A DNA stretch of 9,731 bases from Thermoleophilia bacterium (GCA_025964405.1 JAOPYW010000253.1:1-9731), one strand, 5' to 3'. Positions 1-5,524 are shown, counted from the first letter of the stretch. Translations and numbers: made by a program. The notes: generated by a model from the letters alone, not told the origin.

Positions 1-140
1 CCGAGCGCATGCTCGTGACCGTCGAGCCGGGCATCTACCTGCCGGGCATCGGTGGTGTGCGCATCGAGGACCTCGTGGTCGTGACCGCCGACGGCAACGA
101 GTCGCTCACGCACTTCACGAAGGAGCTCACGCCCGCGTAG
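1..140 (+). CDS. Xaa-Pro aminopeptidase-like M24 metallopeptidase, C-terminal end (partial)
   Basis: This is the last 45 codons of a gene that begins before the window; the reading frame starts at base 3 and ends at TAG 138-140. The peptide contains VEPGIYLPG followed by GVRIED, the signature C-terminal block of the M24 'pita-bread' peptidases (Xaa-Pro aminopeptidase/dipeptidase). In that family the Glu of VEPG and the Glu of RIED are ligands of the dinuclear metal centre; both are present. The family removes N-terminal residues next to proline, or splits X-Pro dipeptides, in the cytoplasm. It lies 91 bp upstream of efp on the same strand, an arrangement also known in mycobacteria (pepQ-efp) and Bacillus. 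The family call is firm. PepP versus PepQ cannot be decided from this fragment. Confidence 0.93.
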   Translation, partial: ERMLVTVEPGIYLPGIGGVRIEDLVVVTADGNESLTHFTKELTPA

Positions 141-157
141 CGGGCCGAGCGGGCCCG
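141..157 (+). terminator. Short GC hairpin just after the peptidase stop codon, possible weak terminator
   Basis: CGGGCC (141-146) and GGCCCG (152-157) form a perfect 6-bp stem with a 5-base loop, starting on the base after the TAG stop. No run of T follows (the next bases are GTCTC), so it is not a classical intrinsic terminator. GC-rich hairpins without a U-tract are often proposed as terminators in actinobacteria. A chance hairpin is quite possible in DNA this GC-rich. Confidence 0.28.
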
Positions 158-184
158 GTCTCAGCGCGCTTCCGTCCCGTGGCG

Positions 185-190
185 TATCCT
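185..190 (+). promoter_or_regulatory. Candidate -10 element for efp
   Basis: TATCCT at 185-190 matches the TAnnnT form of an actinobacterial -10 box and is the most AT-rich hexamer between the peptidase and efp. It would place transcription start near 197, giving a leader of about 35 nt. A purine-rich GAAAGG at 220-225, six bases before the efp ATG, is the likely ribosome binding site. No convincing -35 box is seen about 17 bp upstream. Confidence 0.35.
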
Positions 191-231
191 AGGAGCGCCT
201 GTTCCCTCGAATTTTCGCCGAAAGGCTCCGC

Positions 232-801
232 ATGGCTGACGTCGTCGACACCGCCCAGTTCAAGAACGGTCTGCACATCAAGCTCGATGGCCATGTGTGG
301 CGCATCGTGTTCTTCCAGCACCACAAGCCGGGCAAGGGTGGCGCAGTGATGCGCACGAAGCTCAAGAACCTCACCACTGGGTCGACCGTCGACAAGACGT
401 TCCGCGCCGGTGAGAAGTTCCCCCGCGTGCACACGGAGCAGAAGACCGCCCAGTTCCTCTACGCCGACGGCGACGACTACATCTTCATGGATCCGGTCAC
501 CTTCGACCAGATGACGCTCAGCGCCGACACCGTCGACGACGCGAAGACGTTCCTCTCCGACAACATGACCGTGCAGCTCTTCTACCTCGATGGCGAGCCC
601 GCCGGCGTGGAGCTTCCCACCACCATCGAGGCACGCGTGACCGCGACCGAGCCCGCGGTGCGCGGCGACACCGTCGGCAACGTGCAGAAGCCCGCCACGC
701 TGGAGAACGGTGCCGTCATCCAGGTGCCGTCGTTCGTGGCCGAGGGCGACCTGCTCAAGGTGGACACCCGCGAGGGTGGCCGCTACGTCAGCCGCGTCTA
801 G
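232..801 (+). CDS. efp: Elongation factor P
   Basis: EF-P binds the ribosomal E site and relieves stalling at consecutive prolines. The 189-residue length is normal. Residues 1-65 form the KOW-like domain with the tip loop H31-K-P-G-K-G-G37. K35 aligns with the lysine that is beta-lysylated in E. coli (K34). Residues 66-130 form the first OB domain, and 131-187 the second, carrying the family signature (ENGAVIQVPSFV, then GD). The start is ATG 232, with GAAAGG 6 bases upstream. nusB follows 2 bp after the stop, so the two are probably co-transcribed. The loop reads PGKGG, where many actinobacterial EF-Ps read PGKGP and work unmodified. No lysyl-modification (epmA-like) or rhamnosylation (earP-like) gene is nearby. 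Identification is essentially certain. Confidence 0.98.
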   Translation: MADVVDTAQFKNGLHIKLDGHVWRIVFFQHHKPGKGGAVMRTKLKNLTTGSTVDKTFRAGEKFPRVHTEQKTAQFLYADGDDYIFMDPVTFDQMTLSADTVDDAKTFLSDNMTVQLFYLDGEPAGVELPTTIEARVTATEPAVRGDTVGNVQKPATLENGAVIQVPSFVAEGDLLKVDTREGGRYVSRV

Positions 802-803
802 CC

Positions 804-1316
804 TTGGCACGCACCCCTGACCCGAACGAGGCGGAGTTCGTCCGCCGTGTGCGCGAACCCCGCGCCGCATCCGCCGAACCCGGTCGCCACCTCGCGCGCC
901 GCAGCGCGATGATGCTGCTGTACCGCACCGACCTCATCGACCTCGATTCGGAGGCCGCGATCGCGGGGTACGCCACCGACTACGGCCTCGAGATGCCGTC
1001 GTACGGCGTCGAGCTCGTGCGTGGCGTGGTGTCGAACCAGCAGGCGGTCGACGCCGAGATCGACGAGCGACTCGACGGGTGGACCCTCGATCGCCTCGGA
1101 GCCGTCGAACGCGCCGTGATGCGCATCGGCATGTATGAGCTGCAGCACGGCGAGGTGCCGGGCCCGGTCGTGATCGACGAGGCGGTCGAGCTCGCGAAGC
1201 GCTATGCGAGCCCCGACGCCGCGAAGCTGGTGAACGGCGTGCTGGCCGCGCGGCTGCGCGCAGCGCCCGACGCGCCGCGCGAGGCCGACGACACGGCTGC
1301 GGAGGAGGAGGAGTGA
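804..1316 (+). CDS. nusB: Transcription antitermination factor NusB
   Basis: NusB is an all-helical RNA-binding protein that pairs with NusE/S10 on boxA and supports antitermination of rRNA operons. Recognition rests on the helix around ARRSAMMLLYRTDL (residues 32-45), the block WTLDRLGAVERAVMRIGMYEL, and the C-terminal EAVELAKRY...AAKLVNGVL, all in the family order. With the TTG start at 804, 2 bp after the efp stop, the protein is 170 residues, about 30 longer than usual at the N-terminus. No Shine-Dalgarno sequence is seen before this TTG. GTG 849 (residue 16) has a purine-rich GAGGCGGAG at 828-836 and is a reasonable alternative start. The C-terminus is an acidic tail ending EEEE, encoded by GAG repeats that also make a strong ribosome binding site for the next gene. 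The stop TGA (1314-1316) shares its A with the next ATG. Confidence 0.93.
   Translation: MARTPDPNEAEFVRRVREPRAASAEPGRHLARRSAMMLLYRTDLIDLDSEAAIAGYATDYGLEMPSYGVELVRGVVSNQQAVDAEIDERLDGWTLDRLGAVERAVMRIGMYELQHGEVPGPVVIDEAVELAKRYASPDAAKLVNGVLAARLRAAPDAPREADDTAAEEEE
1301..1313 (+). promoter_or_regulatory. Strong ribosome binding site inside the 3' end of nusB
   Basis: GGAGGAGGAGGAG at 1301-1313 contains perfect anti-16S matches (GGAGG) 8-11 bases before ATG 1316. It decides the start of the acidic protein: ATG 1316 rather than the overlapping in-frame GTG 1313. The same bases encode the four-glutamate tail of NusB. Confidence 0.75.
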
Positions 1317-1708
1317 TGGCGCACGACGACACGCGCAACACCGAGATCAGCGACGTCGAGGTCGATGATATCGACGACGGCTCGCAGGAGCCCGGCATCG
1401 ACGAAGCCGTGGCCCACGACGACGAGGCCGATGCGGCCGGGGCCGGCGACGAGCTCGACCTCGCCGACGAGTCGGCGCCGCTCGGCGACCTCGACGACGA
1501 GGCGCTCCACGAGATCGCACCCGAGGCGGCGGTGGCCGAGAGCCTGCGCAACGCCCTCGGTGGGATGCGCGGCGAGGCAGATCGCATCGCGAGCCTCGAG
1601 ACGGGTGACGAGCAGGTGCAGGCGGCGGAGCGATTCGCCGAGGCCGCCGGTTCGCTCGACGAGCAGATCGGTTCTTCGGCGCGGGCAGATGACGACGCCC
1701 GCTCCTGA
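1316..1708 (+). CDS. Highly acidic small protein at the xseB position; possible divergent exonuclease VII small subunit
   Basis: The protein has 130 residues. Roughly the first 65 are an Asp/Glu-rich, almost base-free stretch (runs such as DVEVDDIDD and DLDDEAL), probably disordered. The second half (about 70-125) is predicted helical, with heptad-like Ala/Leu/Glu spacing, and contains SLETGDEQVQAAERFAEAA. The LETGD turn followed by an amphipathic helix loosely recalls the exonuclease VII small subunit (XseB; typical LE-x-G-D then EEAL...). The gene sits directly before the ispA-type gene, where xseB normally lies in E. coli and Bacillus, but no xseA is in the window. It overlaps nusB by 1 bp (TGATG) and the prenyltransferase by 20 bp, so its translation is probably coupled to both. 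The coding region is well supported by overlaps and RBS. The XseB link is only a hypothesis; I do not otherwise recognise the protein. Confidence 0.8.
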   Translation: MAHDDTRNTEISDVEVDDIDDGSQEPGIDEAVAHDDEADAAGAGDELDLADESAPLGDLDDEALHEIAPEAAVAESLRNALGGMRGEADRIASLETGDEQVQAAERFAEAAGSLDEQIGSSARADDDARS

Positions 1709-2630
1709 CACCGACGTGCACGCGGCGCCCGCCACGAGCGGACCCGTCGAGCTCGTCGGGCTCGACGACCTGCGCGCGCTCGTCGAGGCCGAACTCGCGA
1801 GGGCCTTCGCAGCGCACGATCCGAGCGTGCGTCCGCTCGCCGACGCGATCGAGTATTCGCTGCTCGGGCGTGGCAAGCGCATCCGTCCGGTGCTCGCGCT
1901 CGCGGCCGCCGAGGCCGTCGGGGTGGAGCTCGCCCCGATCGTGCCGGTCGCCGCGTCGTTCGAACTGGTGCACGCCTACTCGCTCGTGCACGACGACCTC
2001 CCGTCGATGGACGACGACGACCTGCGACGCGGCGTGCCGACCTCCCACCGCAAGTTCGGTGAGGCGACGGCGGTGCTCGTCGGCGACGCGCTGCAGGCCC
2101 GCGCATTCGAACTGGTCGCGGGCGCCCACGGGGTGAGTGCCGAGGCGCGCATCGACATCGTCTCCGTGCTTGCCCAGGCCGCCGGCTGGCGCGGCATGGT
2201 CGGCGGCCAGTTCCTCGACGTCGACGAGGCGCGCACCGACCAGGCCGACGTGCTCGCCCTGCGCGACGTGCACGATCGCAAGACCGGCGCCCTCATCGCG
2301 GGCGCGGTCGAGGCCGGCGCGGTCGCCGCGGGTGTCTCGATCTCCGAGCGCGCGCACTTCGCATCCTTCGGCCGTGGGCTCGGCTGGCTCTTCCAGCTCG
2401 TCGACGACCTGCTCGACGCGACCGGCTCCGCCGAGGCGCTCGGCAAGACCCCCGGCAAGGATGCCTCGAGCGGCAAGGTCACCGCCGTCGACGCATTCGG
2501 TGGCATCGACGGCCTGCGCGCCGCGGTCGACCGGCAGCTGGAGGAGTGCCTCGCCGAGGCGGTTGAGCTCCCGGGCGGCGGCGGCCGCCTGCCCGGCATC
2601 GCACGCTTCGTGCACGGCCGCGACCACTGA
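1689..2630 (+). CDS. ispA: Short-chain polyprenyl diphosphate synthase (farnesyl/geranylgeranyl diphosphate synthase type)
   Basis: This trans-prenyltransferase adds isopentenyl diphosphate to allylic diphosphates to make C15-C20 precursors for quinones, carotenoids and polyprenols. The 313 residues carry GRGKRIRP (60-67), the first Asp-rich motif DDLPSMDDDDLRRG (102-115) in the DDxxxxD bacterial type II FPP synthase form, GGQ (172-174), KTGAL (198-202), and the second Asp-rich motif FQLVDDLLD (235-243). All Mg-diphosphate-binding aspartates are present. YSLVHDDLP closely matches E. coli IspA (YSLIHDDLP), favouring FPP synthase, but chain length cannot be fixed by eye. Start ATG 1689 lies inside the upstream gene (20-bp overlap) with no good Shine-Dalgarno, so reinitiation is likely; GTG 1716 is an alternative. 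dxs, often next to ispA, is absent; tlyA follows with a TGATG overlap. Confidence 0.93.
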   Translation: MTTPAPDTDVHAAPATSGPVELVGLDDLRALVEAELARAFAAHDPSVRPLADAIEYSLLGRGKRIRPVLALAAAEAVGVELAPIVPVAASFELVHAYSLVHDDLPSMDDDDLRRGVPTSHRKFGEATAVLVGDALQARAFELVAGAHGVSAEARIDIVSVLAQAAGWRGMVGGQFLDVDEARTDQADVLALRDVHDRKTGALIAGAVEAGAVAAGVSISERAHFASFGRGLGWLFQLVDDLLDATGSAEALGKTPGKDASSGKVTAVDAFGGIDGLRAAVDRQLEECLAEAVELPGGGGRLPGIARFVHGRDH

Positions 2631-3460
2631 TGGCGCAGTCGATCCGCATCGACGAGCGGCTGGTGCGCGACGGGCTGGTCGAATCGCGCTCACTCGCCCA
2701 ACGCCTCGTCATGGCCGGCAGCGTACGCATCGACGGGCAGGTCGCTGCGAAGGCCAGCTCCCCCGTCAGGGACAACCAGGAGGTCGCCGTCGACCAGGGA
2801 CCACCCTTCGTCTCACGCGGCGGCGAGAAGCTCGAGAACGCGCTGGTCGACCTGGCGGCTGACATCGCCGACCACGGGTTCGCCATCGAGGGCGCCAACG
2901 CGATCGACATCGGAGCCTCGACCGGTGGCTTCACCGACTGCCTCCTGCAGCGTGGGGCCGCGCACGTCGCTGCGGTCGATGTCGGCTACGGCCAGCTCCA
3001 CCAACGCCTGCGCGATGACCCGCGCGTGACCATGATGGAGCGCACCAACGCGCGCCACCTCACGCCCGACCAGTTGCCCTACGCGCCCGACCTCATCGTC
3101 TGCGATGCGTCGTTCATCTCGATCGCGACCGTGCTCCCGGCAACCTTCGCGTGCATGCGCCGTGACGGATGGTGGGGCGTGCTGCTCTGCAAGCCGCAGT
3201 TCGAGGCCGGACGCGCACGCATGAACAAGCACGGTCGCAAGGGCGTGCTCACCGATGTCGACGTGCGCGCGACCGTGGTCGATGAGACGGTCGCGGCGAT
3301 CCGCGGGCTCGGCGTCGAGGTGCTCACGGTCGTGCAGGCGCATCCACCCGGCCCGAAGGGCAACGTCGAGTACTGCCTGCTGGTGCGGGGGAGCGGTGAA
3401 TTCGCGCTCCCGGATGCGCGGCCGACGAGCGACGCGACCGGCGCGCGGGACCCGGCCTAA
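2630..3460 (+). CDS. tlyA: TlyA-family rRNA 2'-O-methyltransferase (16S/23S rRNA cytidine)
   Basis: TlyA methylates the 2'-OH of C1409 in 16S and/or C1920 in 23S rRNA using S-adenosylmethionine; its loss gives capreomycin/viomycin resistance in mycobacteria. Residues 1-56 form an S4 RNA-binding domain (RIDERLVRDGL...AGSVRIDG). The FtsJ-like methyltransferase domain follows, with FVSRGGEKL, the SAM loop DIGASTGGFTDCLLQRGA (93-110) and DVGYGQL. The K-D-K-E residues of the 2'-O-methyltransferase family appear at K67, D159, K188 and E247. The 276-residue protein aligns from its first residue with the M. tuberculosis protein (dual-target TlyAII type), suggesting action on both subunits. The interdomain linker reads PPFV where M. 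tuberculosis has RAWV. Start ATG 2630 overlaps the upstream TGA by one base. The stop TAA overlaps the convergent transporter stop. Confidence 0.95.
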   Translation: MAQSIRIDERLVRDGLVESRSLAQRLVMAGSVRIDGQVAAKASSPVRDNQEVAVDQGPPFVSRGGEKLENALVDLAADIADHGFAIEGANAIDIGASTGGFTDCLLQRGAAHVAAVDVGYGQLHQRLRDDPRVTMMERTNARHLTPDQLPYAPDLIVCDASFISIATVLPATFACMRRDGWWGVLLCKPQFEAGRARMNKHGRKGVLTDVDVRATVVDETVAAIRGLGVEVLTVVQAHPPGPKGNVEYCLLVRGSGEFALPDARPTSDATGARDPA

Positions 3461-4776
3461 CAGTCGACGCAGGCTCCCGAGGCCGCGACGCTGGCTGCCG
3501 GTGCGATCGATGACGAGCCGCCTCCGGCGAGCACGGGGGAGCTGTGTGCAGGTGTCAGTGCGCGTTCGGCGCCGAAGCTGCCGATCGTGGCCGCGCCGAT
3601 CAGGCCGAGCACGCCGCCCACGACCATCACGGTCTGGGCGCTGCCGCCGTTGACGATCACGCCGCCGACGAGCGAGCCCGTCGAGATGCCGACCTGGAAC
3701 ACGGAGACGAACATCGAACTCGCGGCCTCGGGCGCCTCGGGTACCGCGCTCGCCATCCACATCGTGAGGAGCATCGGGGTGCCGCCGAAACCGAGGCCCC
3801 AGATCGCGATGGCGACGGTCGCGCTGCCAGCTCCCGCACCGAGCAGGCCGATCGCCAGGAGTGGCAGGGCGATCGCGCCGAAGGCTCCCACCATCGACCA
3901 GCGCAGGCTGCGCGTGACGAGCGCCCCGGCGACGAGGTTGCCCAACGCGCCCGCTCCGCCGAACACGAAGAGCAGGAGCCCGATGCCGTGGTCGGAGACG
4001 TGTGCGACGTCGCTCAGGAACGGCTGCACGTAGGTGTAGGCCGCGAAGTGTCCGATCACGATCGCGACGGCGGCGACGAGGCCCACGCGGCCACGCTGCG
4101 TGCGGAAGACCCGCGGGAGGTCGCGCACCTGCACCCCGCGCTCGGCGGTGAGCGACGGTAGGAGCCACAGCTGCACCAGGAAGACGAGCGCCGCGACGCC
4201 GGCCGACCCGAGGAACGCGGCGCGCCAGCCGACCGCGTCGCCGACGAACGTGCCGATGGGCACGCCCACGACGGTGGCGAGGGAGACGCCCGCGAAGATG
4301 ATCGACGCGCCGCGCGCGACCGACCGCTCGGGCACGAGCTTCGACGGAACGCTGAGCGCGACCGACCAGAAGCCGCCGACGACGACCCCGAGCAGGGCGC
4401 GTCCGATGAACAGCTGGGTGAGCGACTGCGCCGTACCGACGAGCACGTTGGAGAGCACGAGCACGAGGGTGAGCCCGAGCAGCACGCGTTTGCGATCGAG
4501 CTTGCCGGCCCCGACCATGACGGCGGGCGCGGCGATGGCGGCGACGATCGCGGGGATGGTGATCATGAGCCCCGTGACGCCCGGCGAGGAGCCCATCGCG
4601 GCACCGACGTCGTCGAGCAGGCCGACCGGGAGGAACTCGGTGGTGACCGAGACGAACGCGACCGTCATGACGGTGGCGACGGCGATCCAGCCGCGGCGCA
4701 GCGACGGCAGGAGGTGCTCGGTGGAGGACGGGGCGGGAGTGGCGTCGGCGACCGACGTGGGTGAGTTCTGGACCAT
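3457..4776 (-). CDS. MFS drug/metabolite efflux transporter, DHA1 family (NepI/AraJ-like)
   Basis: This is a 439-residue inner-membrane secondary transporter with about 12 hydrophobic segments, the usual DHA1 size. Residues 47-54 (EFLPVGLL), the cytoplasmic loop GAGKLDRKRVLLG (89-101, the MFS motif A position), IGRALLG...GGFW and the helix-5 region SIIFAGVSLATVVGVPIG closely follow the E. coli purine-ribonucleoside exporter NepI and related AraJ-type exporters. Substrate cannot be assigned. The start is ATG at 4776-4774 (protein begins MVQNSPTS), chosen because any earlier in-frame start would lie inside the divergent tetR gene. About 40 hydrophilic Gly/Ser/Ala-rich residues follow the last helix, ending CVDC. 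It is divergent from the TetR gene across 61 bp, the classical layout of a TetR-repressed exporter. Its stop overlaps that of tlyA tail to tail, with no terminator visible. Confidence 0.92.
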   Translation of the reverse strand: MVQNSPTSVADATPAPSSTEHLLPSLRRGWIAVATVMTVAFVSVTTEFLPVGLLDDVGAAMGSSPGVTGLMITIPAIVAAIAAPAVMVGAGKLDRKRVLLGLTLVLVLSNVLVGTAQSLTQLFIGRALLGVVVGGFWSVALSVPSKLVPERSVARGASIIFAGVSLATVVGVPIGTFVGDAVGWRAAFLGSAGVAALVFLVQLWLLPSLTAERGVQVRDLPRVFRTQRGRVGLVAAVAIVIGHFAAYTYVQPFLSDVAHVSDHGIGLLLFVFGGAGALGNLVAGALVTRSLRWSMVGAFGAIALPLLAIGLLGAGAGSATVAIAIWGLGFGGTPMLLTMWMASAVPEAPEAASSMFVSVFQVGISTGSLVGGVIVNGGSAQTVMVVGGVLGLIGAATIGSFGAERALTPAHSSPVLAGGGSSSIAPAASVAASGACVDC

Positions 4777-4782
4777 GAAGTA

Positions 4783-4801
4783 CAGAACCGTAGCGGTTCT
4801 G
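4783..4801. promoter_or_regulatory. Palindromic operator candidate between the MFS and tetR genes
   Basis: CAGAACCG (4783-4790), spacer TAG, and CGGTTCTG (4794-4801) form a perfect inverted repeat with 8-bp arms. It covers the whole -10 box of the MFS promoter and abuts the expected -35 region of the tetR promoter. A dimeric TetR-family repressor bound here could block the exporter and adjust its own gene. Binding by the neighbouring TetR protein is inferred from position and symmetry. Confidence 0.7.
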
Positions 4802-4815
4802 GAACAGGTGGTCAA
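4787..4815 (-). promoter_or_regulatory. Sigma70-type promoter of the MFS gene
   Basis: Read on the - strand, TTGACC (+ coordinates 4815-4810) is followed after exactly 17 bp by TACGGT (4792-4787). Both hexamers are close to the vegetative consensus with ideal spacing. Transcription would start near 4781, leaving only about 5 nt before ATG 4776, so the message is nearly leaderless. The -10 box lies inside the palindrome at 4783-4801. Confidence 0.6.
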
Positions 4816-4824
4816 AAAACCCGC

Positions 4825-4830
4825 TACGAT
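4825..4830 (+). promoter_or_regulatory. Candidate -10 element for tetR, embedded in a second small palindrome
   Basis: TACGAT at 4825-4830 fits a -10 box and lies 7 bases before ATG 4838, predicting a leaderless tetR mRNA; no Shine-Dalgarno sequence is present. It sits within CGCTA-CGA-TAGCG (4822-4834), an inverted repeat with 5-bp arms. The -35 region (about 4801-4807) matches consensus poorly. Confidence 0.5.
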
Positions 4831-4837
4831 AGCGCAC

Positions 4838-5446
4838 ATGGCCCGTCCGCGAACCTTCGATGAGCACGCCGTGATCGCCGCCGCCCGCGAGCAGTTCCGC
4901 CGCACGGGCTACGCCGCGACCTCGATCGACGACCTCGTGCGCGCCACGGGGCTCGGCAAGGGCTCGCTCTACGGAGCCTTCGGAGACAAGCACGCGCTCT
5001 TCCTGCGGGCGTACGACGACTACCGCGACCACGCCGTCGACACCGCGCGCGCCGAGCTGGAGGGCCCCGACGCCGGAGCGCTCGACCGCATCCGTGCCTA
5101 CGTGGCGCGCGTGAGCTGCGATTCGGCGCTCGTGCCGGGCGAGGAGTGCGGCTGCATGCTCTCCAAGGCCACCGTCGAGCTGGCCGGGTCCGACGACGAC
5201 GTGGCTGCGCGTTCGCTCGAGAGCTTCGAGCTGCTCGAGGCGGTGCTGGTCGCCGCGATCGAACAGGCCCAGGCGGCGGGGGAGCTCGACTCCGGGGCCG
5301 ACGCCGGGCGACTCGGCGTGAGCCTGCTGGCCACCCTGCGCGGCATCGAACTGCTGGGCCGGGCGGGCAAGCCGGCTGCGGCGCTCGACGCGATCGCGGA
5401 GGATGCGCTCGCAGGCCTGCCGGCGGTCGCGGTCGCCGACGCGTGA
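4838..5446 (+). CDS. TetR/AcrR-family transcriptional regulator
   Basis: This is a 202-residue one-component regulator. The N-terminal helix-turn-helix domain (about 8-55) reads FDEHAVIAAAREQF...GYAATSIDDLVRATGLGKGSLYGAFGDKHALF, a textbook TetR DNA-binding domain with recognition helix around GKGSLYGAF (40-48). The rest is an all-helical ligand/dimer domain. Three cysteines cluster at its start: C94, C104 and C106. C106 (GCMLSKATVEL) occupies a position often Cys in this subgroup; the other two are less usual. Start ATG 4838 is chosen because the protein then begins at the usual MARPRTFDE; upstream in-frame sequence runs antisense through the transporter. It probably represses the divergent exporter and itself through the palindrome at 4783-4801. 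The inducer is unknown. Confidence 0.93.
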   Translation: MARPRTFDEHAVIAAAREQFRRTGYAATSIDDLVRATGLGKGSLYGAFGDKHALFLRAYDDYRDHAVDTARAELEGPDAGALDRIRAYVARVSCDSALVPGEECGCMLSKATVELAGSDDDVAARSLESFELLEAVLVAAIEQAQAAGELDSGADAGRLGVSLLATLRGIELLGRAGKPAAALDAIAEDALAGLPAVAVADA

Positions 5447-5451
5447 CGTGA

Positions 5452-5483
5452 TCGGCACGAAGCTGCGCGCAGGTCGGCACGAA
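5452..5483 (+). repeat. Two direct copies of TCGGCACGAA upstream of nadK
   Basis: The 10-mer TCGGCACGAA occurs at 5452-5461 and 5474-5483, starts 22 bp apart (about two helical turns), in the 78-bp gap between tetR and nadK. It lies about 30-60 bp upstream of the candidate nadK -10 box, where an activator or repressor could bind. It may be chance. Confidence 0.35.
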
Positions 5484-5511
5484 CGGCCGCCGCGCCATCC
5501 GTCGGCGTCGC

Positions 5512-5517
5512 TAGCAT
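5512..5517 (+). promoter_or_regulatory. Candidate -10 element for nadK
   Basis: TAGCAT at 5512-5517 fits the TAnnAT pattern and ends 7 bases before the GTG start at 5525, so transcription would begin at or next to the start codon (leaderless). No Shine-Dalgarno sequence is present between 5500 and 5524. The -35 region about 17 bp upstream is GC-rich and does not match consensus. Confidence 0.4.
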
Positions 5518-5524
5518 CCCACCG

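Noticed and set aside
1361..1375. Palindrome GTCGAT-GAT-ATCGAC
   Set aside because: It lies inside the acidic coding region and follows from the Val-Asp-Asp-Ile-Asp codons; no promoter or other regulatory context surrounds it.
934..2693. Several long - strand frames opposite nusB, the acidic gene and the prenyltransferase
   Set aside because: They give Arg/Pro/Ser/Ala-rich peptides without recognisable motifs and mirror genes with strong family identity on the + strand.
4814..4819. Run of six A in the tetR-MFS intergenic region as a terminator tail
   Set aside because: On either strand it lies upstream of the starts and has no preceding hairpin; the - strand T-run simply leads into the TTGACC -35 box.
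4100..4837. N-terminal extension of the TetR reading frame by 246 codons
   Set aside because: It lies antisense to the transporter, is low-complexity, and the canonical TetR N-terminus begins at ATG 4838.
4777..4905. N-terminal extension of the MFS protein by 43 codons
   Set aside because: The extension would read through the promoter region and into tetR, has no family similarity, and the promoter and operator fit the ATG at 4776.
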